A DNA stretch of 64,000 nucleotides from Leptospira soteropolitanensis (lineage in GTDB: Bacteria; Spirochaetota; Leptospiria; Leptospirales; Leptospiraceae): NCBI RefSeq assembly GCF_026151655.1, contig NZ_JAMQPN010000005.1:1-64000 (forward strand), given 5' to 3'. Each line of letters starts with the position of its first letter. Within the stretch, counting starts at the first letter, position 1. Below are positions 28,438 through 36,372 of this stretch, piece by piece. The notes below the pieces were generated by a model. The model saw only the letters and a list, made by a program, of their open reading frames with translations. It did no database searches and was not told the origin of the DNA. The position numbers and the translations under genes were made by a program.

Positions 28438-29348
28438 TGATTAGTTTCCAAAGGTAGTTTTGGATCGTGAGACCACTCCCACATAGAACCCGCATAATTA
28501 TAAGCATTATAACCATAAGTACGAAGAATTCCAACGACAAAAGCAGAGCGGACGCCACCTGTACAGTAGGCAACGATTGGTTTATTTTTTTGAATACCAA
28601 TTTGTTTTAGATAAAGTTCTACTTCAGACTTTGATCTAATGTTTCCTTTTGAATCAAACAACTCTTGATAAAACAATGATTTGGCACCAGGAATGTGTCC
28701 ACCCCTGGATTCTCCATATGGAGTGGCACCAGAAAATTCTCGAGGTTCCCTTGTATCGAGGAATTGAAATTGTTTTGTCGATAGTCCTTTTAATATTTCT
28801 TCTTTTGTAATTGCCGATGAAATTCTTTTATAGTTGGCTTTATCAAAGTTTGATTCATTCCTTTCCTGTATGTTTGATTTTTTCTGGAGCTCTTTTTCAA
28901 AAGCAGAGTAACCACCCTCTAGCCAGTAAGAATTATAAAAACCTGCTTCACGCAAACTCCAAACAATACGACCCTCTTCTCCCCAACCCGAAGCCCCATC
29001 ACCTAACACGAGTATATATTGATTTTCTTTTATACCTAAATCATTAATTTTTTTGCGAACAAACTTTAATTCTAAAAGTTCCCCTTTATGAGGAACATCG
29101 GTACGAGATAATTCCTCCCAAGAAATGACTTTCGATCCGGGAATTTTATGTTTCCAGCGTTGAACGGAAGATCTAGTGTCAAGGATCGTATAATCAGAAG
29201 AGCGAAGAGCAAGTTCTGCGGTCAAAAACCAGGGAGATTCTTCTTTCAAAGTAGAAGAACCTCGAGGGCCTGCGCTCAATTGGAGCCAAAATGCCCATAA
29301 TAAAGAAATAGAAAATAGATAAACCCCATACCCACGCATGATTTTCAT
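28434..29348 (-). CDS. Two-domain rhodanese-type sulfurtransferase, exported or anchored
   Basis: 304 residues. An N-terminal hydrophobic stretch (about 8-26) suggests export or membrane anchoring. Two rhodanese domains follow: residues about 38-150, whose active-site loop reads LGDGASGWGEE and lacks cysteine, and about 175-300, with active loop YCTGGVRSA and Cys262. This is the layout of thiosulfate/mercaptopyruvate sulfurtransferases, which move a sulfane sulfur to a thiol or cyanide. It is the first gene of a five-gene operon with a multiheme cytochrome directly downstream, suggesting envelope sulfur chemistry linked to electron transfer (inference). Confidence 0.9.
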   Translation of the reverse strand: MKIMRGYGVYLFSISLLWAFWLQLSAGPRGSSTLKEESPWFLTAELALRSSDYTILDTRSSVQRWKHKIPGSKVISWEELSRTDVPHKGELLELKFVRKKINDLGIKENQYILVLGDGASGWGEEGRIVWSLREAGFYNSYWLEGGYSAFEKELQKKSNIQERNESNFDKANYKRISSAITKEEILKGLSTKQFQFLDTREPREFSGATPYGESRGGHIPGAKSLFYQELFDSKGNIRSKSEVELYLKQIGIQKNKPIVAYCTGGVRSAFVVGILRTYGYNAYNYAGSMWEWSHDPKLPLETNH

Positions 29349-29485
29349 AAAGGCATTCTCCTGGTTTTACAAATCATCTCTTTTAAGACGAATTTCCGTC
29401 AATAAAATAAACATTTTATCCAAGAAAACGAATTTTTCTTGCTTAAAACATCTCCCTCCGTAATTTGGAAGTAAATGGAGGCAAT
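29349..29485. promoter_or_regulatory. Divergent promoter region with an inverted repeat
   Basis: This gap separates two divergent operons that start with a rhodanese (minus) and a DUF4395 protein (plus). It contains a perfect 7-base inverted repeat, AAGAAAA / TTTTCTT, at 29422-29440 with a 5-base spacer, a possible operator. A strong ribosome-binding site (GGAGG, 29477-29481) precedes the DUF4395 start. Confidence 0.4.
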
Positions 29486-29962
29486 ATGAAAATAGGTTAT
29501 TATCCAGATGTGGTCAATGAAAATGTCACGAGGATTGTCGCCTCTTCCGTGGTAATCCTTGGCGTTCTTGCTATTTTATTTCCTAACGCATATGTGTTAG
29601 GATTACTTGTTTTTGGTTTTGCACTGAGACTTAGTTACGGACCGAAGTTTGAACCTTTCGCTCTTTTAACATCACGATACCTCGTTCCTTGGCTCGGCAT
29701 ATCTTTCGTAGGTGTAGCCGGACCACCTAAACGATTTGCACAATTGATCGGATTTCTATTTAGCACTAGTGCATTTATCTTTTTTGCTTTAGGCCTTTCT
29801 TTAGCTTACCAAATCACTCTTGCCACTTTAGTTTTTTTTGCTTCCTTAGAATCTTTTTTGGGTTGGTGTGCGGGTTGTTTTGCTTTTGGTTTACTGATGA
29901 AACTAGGAGTGATTCCGGAAGAAATTTGTGAAAGATGTAATCATCTAAACTTCAATAAATAG
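29486..29962 (+). CDS. DUF4395 membrane protein
   Basis: 158 residues from the ATG at 29486, chosen because GGAGG lies 5 bases before it; an in-frame codon at 29465 is less likely. Four membrane helices are apparent, with the DUF4395 hallmarks VVNENVTRIVASSVVILGVL and PNAYVLGLLVFGFALRLSYGPKFEP, and a C-terminal CERC pair. DUF4395 proteins are often encoded beside or fused to thioredoxin- or rhodanese-type proteins, so a membrane role in thiol or sulfur transfer is plausible but unproven. It is divergent from the rhodanese gene. Confidence 0.85.
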   Translation: MKIGYYPDVVNENVTRIVASSVVILGVLAILFPNAYVLGLLVFGFALRLSYGPKFEPFALLTSRYLVPWLGISFVGVAGPPKRFAQLIGFLFSTSAFIFFALGLSLAYQITLATLVFFASLESFLGWCAGCFAFGLLMKLGVIPEEICERCNHLNFNK

Positions 29963-29976
29963 TTTATTGTAAAACG

Positions 29977-31293
29977 TTGCAACAATGGATTGGATTCTTA
30001 ATCTTTTCATTGGTTACTGTTCTATTTTTATGGATGGTAACCTTTCCAAAAGATTTCTATAAAAAATATAACAAACAAATTTTTCTATTAGGATTTGTAA
30101 TACGAATCCTTTGTTTCTTCCTTCCACCGCTTTGGGAAGATGATTGGTCACGATATTTATGGGAAGGAAATTTAATCCGAATTGGTAAGTCACCTTATCA
30201 AATTGCCCCTTTAAATTACTTTAAAGAACTTAATTTAAGTGAAACTGAAATTCAAATTTTATCGCAAATCAATCATCCCGACTGGACAACCATTTATAGT
30301 CCTTTCGTTTTACTCTATTTTGCATTGTTTTCATTCGGTTTTTCCGGTTTATTATTAAAGCTCAGTTATCTCGTATTTGAGACCGCTAGTTTTCTTTTTT
30401 TTTCAAAGGGGAAATTTAACAAACCTGGTTTATTGTATTGGATATTCCCAGTACTTGTTAAAGAAGTTTATATCAACTTTCACTTTGAAATATTAATTCT
30501 TTCCCTACTTTGGATCTATTTTAGTTTTCAGAGAGAAAAAAAAATAATCGCAGCAAACTTTATTTTAGGTTTAGTGATCCATATAAAAATTTTTTCGATC
30601 CTCTTTTTATTTTCGACTATCCATAAAATAAAATTTAAAAAATGGAAACGAAGTTGGGTAAATTGGTTACCCTATTTGTTTTCGGGATTCGTTGGATTTT
30701 TAATTTTTTATCTAATTTATTTTATTATTTTTCCAAATACAACAGACTTCGGAATTTCAAATTTATTTAAGTTTGGTGGCAATTTCAAGTTCAACCAGTA
30801 TTACGAACCTTTTTGGAGAATATTCGGAATTACCGATCTAAAAACCTTTCCTTTTCTTTTACAGCTAATTACCGTTAGCGTATTTTTCTGGATTTCAATC
30901 GATAAAGAAAAACGTCTCCGAAAATTTCTTTCTACTGCCAGAAAATTAGATTTATACTTTCTATTTGGTTACATGTTCCTGACTTTATTACCAGTTTATA
31001 ATCCCTGGTATTTTTTAATTCTGATTCCAGTCCTTGTAATATCCAAGTCGCAGAATCTATCGCCTTGGATTTTGATAACTCTTCCCCAGTTTTCCTATTT
31101 TACCAAGGCTCGTTTAAGTATTGGATTTACCTATTTTTATGAAATCCCTGATTCCTTCCTTCTTCTGGAAGCCACAATCTCTCTCATCTGCCTCCTATGG
31201 CATTTTAAGCAAATATTCATTTTACTTTACAGAATATCCAATATATCAAACATAGCCCCAAAGGGAAATATTGGGTATGGAAACAGAAATTGA
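29977..31293 (+). CDS. Second polytopic membrane glycosyltransferase-like protein
   Basis: Up to 438 residues, starting at a TTG at 29977; the first in-frame ATG (30034) would remove most of the first membrane helix. About ten helices, with the acidic loop LWEDDWSRYLWEGNLIRIG near residues 47-65 and YNPWYFLILIPVLV near the end. Both features match the protein at 25142-26425, so the window encodes two members of this DUF2029/GT-C-like family in divergent operons. Acceptor unknown. The last 17 bases overlap the XRE regulator gene. Confidence 0.72.
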   Translation: MQQWIGFLIFSLVTVLFLWMVTFPKDFYKKYNKQIFLLGFVIRILCFFLPPLWEDDWSRYLWEGNLIRIGKSPYQIAPLNYFKELNLSETEIQILSQINHPDWTTIYSPFVLLYFALFSFGFSGLLLKLSYLVFETASFLFFSKGKFNKPGLLYWIFPVLVKEVYINFHFEILILSLLWIYFSFQREKKIIAANFILGLVIHIKIFSILFLFSTIHKIKFKKWKRSWVNWLPYLFSGFVGFLIFYLIYFIIFPNTTDFGISNLFKFGGNFKFNQYYEPFWRIFGITDLKTFPFLLQLITVSVFFWISIDKEKRLRKFLSTARKLDLYFLFGYMFLTLLPVYNPWYFLILIPVLVISKSQNLSPWILITLPQFSYFTKARLSIGFTYFYEIPDSFLLLEATISLICLLWHFKQIFILLYRISNISNIAPKGNIGYGNRN

Positions 31294-31888
31294 AAGCTTT
31301 TCGGCCACAACAGAAAACGAGAGAAATGTAGATGAAGTTCTAACGGTTGTTCTTGGTGAAACCTTAAAAAGACGTAGACTGGAGCTCGGTTTATCAATGG
31401 AAAAACTTTCACAGCTATCCACTGTTAGTCGCGGAATGTTAGGACTTATTGAATCTGGCAAAACCACTCCAAGTATCGGAATTCTTTGGAAGTTATCCAA
31501 ATCACTTCGAATCCCTATTGGCGAAATGATACCCGATTTGTTTGCCCAGTCGCCACGTTTCATCGGGGCAAATGAAGGGAAAAGGTGGATTTCTCCCAAA
31601 AATACAGCCGAATCTCGAGTTTTTTACCAAGAGGAAAGAGATCGATTGAGTATCGTTGAATGGAAACTAAGCCTTGGAAAGGTTTCCCAATTTGGGCACT
31701 TACCTTCTGCGTTTGATATCAAAATTTATCAAATTGAAGGAAAAATTAAAATCAAATTAAAAACTAAAGATCTTGTTTTGGGACCAGCGGATAGTGCTTT
31801 TTTTCCCATAGCAGAATTAGAATTTTTAGAAAATGAATTCAAAGAGGAGTCTAGGTTCCTATGGATTGCCTCCAAAAAAGCTAGGTAA
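31277..31888 (+). CDS. XRE-family regulator with C-terminal cupin domain
   Basis: 203 residues from the ATG at 31277, preceded by AAGGGA. Residues about 22-82 form the helix-turn-helix (LKRRRLELGLSMEKLSQLS, VSRGMLGLIESGKTTPSIG). The C-terminal 80 residues form a small cupin. This architecture is shared with E. coli SutR (YdcN), a regulator of sulfur use, and with PuuR-type regulators. Its place between sulfurtransferase operons makes local control of those genes likely (inference). The effector is unknown. Confidence 0.88.
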   Translation: METEIESFSATTENERNVDEVLTVVLGETLKRRRLELGLSMEKLSQLSTVSRGMLGLIESGKTTPSIGILWKLSKSLRIPIGEMIPDLFAQSPRFIGANEGKRWISPKNTAESRVFYQEERDRLSIVEWKLSLGKVSQFGHLPSAFDIKIYQIEGKIKIKLKTKDLVLGPADSAFFPIAELEFLENEFKEESRFLWIASKKAR

Positions 31889-32114
31889 ATTGGATTAATT
31901 GTTTTAGAGCGATTCTATTTCCACCAAAGGAAACACCTACTAATGCAATGTGCATCTCGAGAATATATTATACGTTATATAGGATTAAATATTCAATATA
32001 TAAGAATGTCTGTTTTCTAATTTCTCCTCCCTGAAAAGACTGTCCTTACCATGTTTTTGCCTCTGGTGCAACCCCTACAGAGAAAAAACAGGAATTCAAT
32101 CTAAGGATTTAAAA
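31889..32114 (+). promoter_or_regulatory. Upstream region of the rhodanese-lipoprotein operon
   Basis: A 226-base gap without a gene. It contains an 8-base palindrome TCTCGAGA (31955-31962) next to a very AT-rich tract (31963-32005) built of ATATA/TATAT units flanking ATTATACGTTAT. This is a reasonable promoter and regulator-binding region, perhaps for the XRE-cupin protein encoded just upstream. AAGGA precedes the ATG at 32115. No factor-specific motif can be named. Confidence 0.4.
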
Positions 32115-33491
32115 ATGAAAACCAATCTCTTTTACAAATTGATTGCTCTAATTACCGCGGGGTTCATCGGAGCCTGCGGCGGAGCAAAAAAGAATAAGGA
32201 TATCGAAAACTTACTGTTAGCTGCACTTGCCCTTTCCTCAGGTATCAAGGTTAATACTGCTGCTGAACTAGCAAAAGAATCGAATGAAAATTATAACCTA
32301 AATGAATACGGTCTTATCACCCCATCCACTTTAGGAAAATGGGTGAACAACTGGTCCGGAACTAAACCTGCGGGGATCAACGGAAAATTAGTGATTCTTC
32401 AAAATGGAGTGAATCCAAGAGGAACAGGTGGAACTGGCACACAAGCTGGGAAGGAATATATCGGAGGAAATGGAAACGATGTAGTAGTATATGCCTTCAA
32501 TTTTGCTAGTGGTGCGAATGCCGTAGATGGTGGAGATGGTTTTAGCCAAAAAAGAAACAATGGACTAGCAGATACAATTTCTATTATTGCAGATGGTACC
32601 CATATCGACAAAATCTTAAATCAATATGGAATTGATCCTGCCAATGACTTAGTGGTCTTAGTATCTACTGCTGATGCAGCAAACCATGTACAAGGAACAT
32701 TAAGAGCGTTCTACTCTTTTCGTTATTGGGGATTTGATCATAAAAATCTTGCGTTCTTAAACGGAACCCTTCCTAGACTGATTGATACTGATGGAAATTT
32801 CGTACCTTTTAGCTCTACAACAAACACTCCTCCAGGATATAACAATCGCTATAGTGTGAAGAGTCTCCGAGTGGACAACACGATTTTAATGCTTCCGCTA
32901 GAAGACGTAATCAAAGCAGTGAAAGCACCGAACAATGTAACAATTCCTGGCCTCACTTCCAGTGTTTTTGTTTCTGATGCAAGATCGTCGGCTAGTGCTG
33001 CTGAATACAATGGAACCATCAAAAGTACTCAATCGGAAACTGCAGGAAAATATGTAGGCTTCGAAGGTAGAATTAAAGGAGCCAAAGATGTACCTTGGAC
33101 AGGTCTCTTAGATACAGAACATAGATTTAAGTCAAAAGCAGACCTAAAAGCATATTTTGATGCTAGAGGATATCAGGTAGGCCAAACTGCAATCCAACTT
33201 TGCCGAACTAATAATAGATCTCAGGTAACTGGATTCTCTTACATCGCGATCTTAGGTTATCCATCGACGTATTACGATGGAAGTTGGATTGAATGGGGAA
33301 GTTTAACAGGTGCGGGACCGTCTCCAAAATTACCGGCTGACTCTCCATTCCGTACAGACTTACCAGAACTTTCCGAAGTGATTACGTATAATGTTGCGGG
33401 AGACGTTGATACAAGTTTACCAACAAACTTAAATATTTCAGCAACAACTACAAGAAAAATCATCGAGGATGACAAAGCTTACAAACGTTAA
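32115..33491 (+). CDS. Rhodanese-like lipoprotein, active-site cysteine present
   Basis: 458 residues with a lipoprotein signal (GFIGAC, Cys21). Two diverged rhodanese-like domains are seen. The first, about 45-220, has KPAGINGKLVILQNG, YGIDPANDLVVLVS and FRYWGFDHKNLAFLNG. The second, about 245-400, ends in QLCRTNNRSQVTGFSYIAIL, with Cys363 where sulfurtransferases carry their catalytic cysteine, then GYPSTYYDGSWIEWG. The loop CRTNNR differs from the usual CxxGxR. A C-terminal EDKAYKR motif is shared with the paralogue at 56154-57647. Probably a surface or periplasmic sulfur-transfer protein; first gene of its operon. Confidence 0.8.
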   Translation: MKTNLFYKLIALITAGFIGACGGAKKNKDIENLLLAALALSSGIKVNTAAELAKESNENYNLNEYGLITPSTLGKWVNNWSGTKPAGINGKLVILQNGVNPRGTGGTGTQAGKEYIGGNGNDVVVYAFNFASGANAVDGGDGFSQKRNNGLADTISIIADGTHIDKILNQYGIDPANDLVVLVSTADAANHVQGTLRAFYSFRYWGFDHKNLAFLNGTLPRLIDTDGNFVPFSSTTNTPPGYNNRYSVKSLRVDNTILMLPLEDVIKAVKAPNNVTIPGLTSSVFVSDARSSASAAEYNGTIKSTQSETAGKYVGFEGRIKGAKDVPWTGLLDTEHRFKSKADLKAYFDARGYQVGQTAIQLCRTNNRSQVTGFSYIAILGYPSTYYDGSWIEWGSLTGAGPSPKLPADSPFRTDLPELSEVITYNVAGDVDTSLPTNLNISATTTRKIIEDDKAYKR

Positions 33492-33501
33492 AGAAATTCT
33501 A

Positions 33502-33532
33502 CTAAAGAGGAATGGAGATCATTCCTCTTTAG
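33502..33532 (+). terminator. Strong hairpin after the rhodanese lipoprotein
   Basis: A perfect 13-base inverted repeat (CTAAAGAGGAATG / CATTCCTCTTTAG) with a 5-base loop lies 10 bases after the stop codon. The following GCTTTAAT is only weakly T-rich, so it may act as a partial terminator or mRNA stabiliser that sets a higher level of the first gene than of the genes behind it. Confidence 0.6.
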
Positions 33533-33568
33533 GCTTTAATAAATAAAAACTATAACAGGGAAAGTTAT

Positions 33569-33928
33569 ATGAAGAAGTTAATTCAACTATTAATCATTAA
33601 TCTATTACTAATTACCAGTGTGTATGCATCTGGTGGCATTGGCGGAGGTGGAATAGCCAATATACCGCAAGGGCAAGACAGAGAAAAATATCACTTAGGA
33701 AAAGCAGTCTACAATCAAGATATTACATTAGAAAAACAATCAAACGTTAAATCAATAGACCAAGAAGAACGATTGGAATACTTACAAGGAAGTTTACCTA
33801 ATACTGAAAAAAGACGAGTTAACCTCCCTGATTTTGCAGGCAAACTATCAGAAGAACAATTACAAGCCCTTGAATATTTTATTCAAGTTAGATTCAACGT
33901 TAAACTACCTGAGAAAAAGAAGGAATAA
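33569..33928 (+). CDS. Small secreted protein, cytochrome-c-like without heme site
   Basis: 119 residues with a signal peptide (LLIINLLLITSVYA). After a Gly-rich start the motif YHLGKAVYNQDITL resembles the first helix of small cytochrome c domains, and VNLPDFAGKLSEEQLQALEYFI resembles their last helix, but there is no CXXCH or any cysteine. It could be a heme-less descendant or simply a small periplasmic partner. It lies between the rhodanese lipoprotein and a beta-barrel gene, 3 bases before the latter. Confidence 0.65.
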   Translation: MKKLIQLLIINLLLITSVYASGGIGGGGIANIPQGQDREKYHLGKAVYNQDITLEKQSNVKSIDQEERLEYLQGSLPNTEKRRVNLPDFAGKLSEEQLQALEYFIQVRFNVKLPEKKKE

Positions 33929-33931
33929 ACA

Positions 33932-34888
33932 ATGAAATCTTTCTTAAATTTCTCAAAATATGTATTCTCATTATTTTTTATTGTAACTCCAAGTATTTAT
34001 GCTCAACAAGCATGGGCACCTTACGAGAGACAACTATGGGTGCGCCCAGTATTCATACATTCAGAATACGATAGTGCATTTTTAGCTGGTCAAAAAGCAA
34101 AATATGACGATAACGTTCGTTTGTCGGTCGCGAACCTGGCATTAGAATATGGAATTACAGATAGACTTACGGCAGATTTAACTTTTGGTTTTGGTAAATT
34201 AGGTCGCCATAAAATATTTAATCGATATTTAGGATTACAACAAACACCAGAAGTTTCAGACAAATATGGATTTATGGACACAAGGTTTGGAATTCGATAT
34301 AAAATTTTAGATGAATTCGATTCAAAGTATCGCTGGATGCCGACTATTTCGCTCCGAGTCGGCGGAATCAAACGAGGTGATTATGATCGGAACCCTCAAT
34401 CGCTGGGTGATGGCGCAAGTGGTGGCGAAGTAAATCTTTATTTAGCAAAAGATTTCGGTGTTTGGGGTCTTGGCTCTTTAGGTGAATTTTCTTATCGGAA
34501 AAGAGAGAATCCCGTTCCCGATGATATTCTCTATTATGGAGCATTTTACAAACGATTCTTTGAGTCCTTGTTTTTGACAGTAGGTCTTCGTGGCCAAGTA
34601 GGACAAGGTGGTTATGCTTATGCTGATCCGAGACAACAACCACCTTTAAACATAGTTCGTTACCCACAACCGTCTTTATATGGTATTAATCCTTATGATG
34701 TATACGTACAAAATGAACGTCCAGCATGGGGTAGAAAAGAAAGTTTTCACAATGCAGAAGTAGGTTTAAGTTATTCGGATAGTTTCGGAAATTTTTATAC
34801 CCTTTTCTATTCAGAAACCATTGCAGGATACAACACAGCAAAGCTGAAAACTATGGGATTTGCTGTCACTCTTCCTTACAATCTCTGA
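33932..34888 (+). CDS. Probable outer-membrane beta-barrel protein
   Basis: 318 residues with a signal peptide (FSLFFIVTPSIYAQQ) and an AAGGAA ribosome-binding site. The body shows amphipathic strands separated by turns (DRLTADLTFGFGKLG, YRWMPTISLRVGGIK, LFLTVGLRGQVGQGG) and the final residues TMGFAVTLPYNL fit a barrel end. No porin family can be named; it resembles transporter-like barrels in general. Embedded in the sulfurtransferase-cytochrome operon, it may form the outer-membrane part of that system (inference). Confidence 0.7.
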   Translation: MKSFLNFSKYVFSLFFIVTPSIYAQQAWAPYERQLWVRPVFIHSEYDSAFLAGQKAKYDDNVRLSVANLALEYGITDRLTADLTFGFGKLGRHKIFNRYLGLQQTPEVSDKYGFMDTRFGIRYKILDEFDSKYRWMPTISLRVGGIKRGDYDRNPQSLGDGASGGEVNLYLAKDFGVWGLGSLGEFSYRKRENPVPDDILYYGAFYKRFFESLFLTVGLRGQVGQGGYAYADPRQQPPLNIVRYPQPSLYGINPYDVYVQNERPAWGRKESFHNAEVGLSYSDSFGNFYTLFYSETIAGYNTAKLKTMGFAVTLPYNL

Positions 34889-34897
34889 GGTCTCAAG

Positions 34898-36346
34898 ATG
34901 AAACTTAAATATATAACAATTCTTTTTATTCTATTTATTCAAATGATTGGCTGTAAAGGTCTGCCAGAATATTTATTTCTACCGCAAAGTTTAAAAATTG
35001 ATTTAACTCCATTTTTATTCCGAGTTTATACTCCTGCAGAATTGGCGACATTATCCAATGCCGATTATAATTTAAATGAAAGTGGACTGATCACTTCAAG
35101 TAAGTTATCGCGCTTTTTATCCAATTGGAATAACAATCGACCTTCAGGAGTTTCTGGGAATCTAATAGTTTTCCAAGTCCAGACATCGGGAGGAAGTGGA
35201 CGTTATGTTTTTTTCGATGGGAAACAGGTATTTGCTTATCCTATTCCCAACTTGTCAGAACTTCTCTCTGATGTAAGAGATGATGGAGTATTAGCGATTG
35301 ATGGGATTGTTCCTAAAGGAAAAAAAATATCTGATTTTTTTTCCATCTACGGAATTGATCCAGCTTTAGATTATATTGTTTTTGCTAGCGATACAACTTC
35401 ACTTGCTAACCTATCTTCTGCAACATTTGCTTACTATTCTCTACTATATTGGGGTTTTCCAAAGGAAAGGTTAGCAGTTTTAAATGGCTCCATCGCAGAT
35501 TTAACAGCGGCAGGTAGTTTATTCACAACTCCTTCTTATAATTATGCAAATAGCAATCGTGCAGGTAATATAAAAAATCTCTTCCGTGATCACACTGTTT
35601 TACAACTGACTATTGGTGATTTGATACATGCAATAAAGAATGGGAATACTATTTTGGAGGAAGTTGACCCAATCCCAGCGGAAGGATTTCAAATCATCGA
35701 TGGAAGACCAAATGCATCTTTTACAGGAACAGTAAACTCAACAGCTTCTGGATCAAAGTATGCAAATTGTACCACAAAAACAAATTCCACATTTGTTACA
35801 AATACTTGCCTTGTAACTTATGAAGGTCGAATTAAGTCTTCAACAAATTTGGTGCCAACAGATTTGTATGATGGAACTACTTTTCAGTTTAAATCATTCA
35901 GCCAATTACAAAGTTATTTAAACAATACAGGCTACTCATCCAATAAACAAATTTATATTTATGGGGAGGATGCAACAAAAGGTTCGCTCGTTTGGTTTGT
36001 TGTACATCAAATTCTTGGTAAACCAACAAGATTATATGAAGGTGGGTGGAAGCAGTTTGGTGCGCTTGGTTTACGATCTCCCAGTTCTGGATCAAGTCCC
36101 AGCGCCATCTCACAACCTGCTTCTTACTGGCGTACAGATATCGCAACTTTATCAGAAAGTAATACGCCGAATGCAGATGCGAATGTTCCTAATTATCAAT
36201 TGGATGTTTCGAGACAGTTTGTGAAAAATTCCAATAAACTTAGAACGGAAGATAAATCTTTCTTAAGAGGGACTGCAACTGCTGGATCATCAGGAGGTGG
36301 AGGTGGTTCTCCATCTGGTGGAGGAGGAAATGCTTGCGGCGGTTAA
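34898..36346 (+). CDS. Rhodanese-like lipoprotein, active-site cysteine missing
   Basis: 482 residues with a lipoprotein signal (QMIGC, Cys19). It aligns by eye with the lipoproteins at 32115-33491 and 56154-57647: ADYNLNESGLITSSKLSRF, YGIDPALDYIVFAS, YWGFPKERLAVLNGS. At the catalytic loop it reads IYIYGEDATKGSLVWF, so the cysteine is replaced and sulfur transfer by this site is unlikely. It has other cysteines at 291 and 304 and a Gly/Ser-rich tail ending NACGG. It may bind or present substrate rather than catalyse. Confidence 0.75.
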   Translation: MKLKYITILFILFIQMIGCKGLPEYLFLPQSLKIDLTPFLFRVYTPAELATLSNADYNLNESGLITSSKLSRFLSNWNNNRPSGVSGNLIVFQVQTSGGSGRYVFFDGKQVFAYPIPNLSELLSDVRDDGVLAIDGIVPKGKKISDFFSIYGIDPALDYIVFASDTTSLANLSSATFAYYSLLYWGFPKERLAVLNGSIADLTAAGSLFTTPSYNYANSNRAGNIKNLFRDHTVLQLTIGDLIHAIKNGNTILEEVDPIPAEGFQIIDGRPNASFTGTVNSTASGSKYANCTTKTNSTFVTNTCLVTYEGRIKSSTNLVPTDLYDGTTFQFKSFSQLQSYLNNTGYSSNKQIYIYGEDATKGSLVWFVVHQILGKPTRLYEGGWKQFGALGLRSPSSGSSPSAISQPASYWRTDIATLSESNTPNADANVPNYQLDVSRQFVKNSNKLRTEDKSFLRGTATAGSSGGGGGSPSGGGGNACGG

Positions 36347-36372
36347 TCCGTTAATCAGAGTTTACTATTGAT

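Noticed and set aside
31960..32010. A replication origin or attachment site in the AT-rich tract
   Set aside because: No DnaA-box cluster, no integrase or tRNA gene nearby; a promoter region explains the composition.
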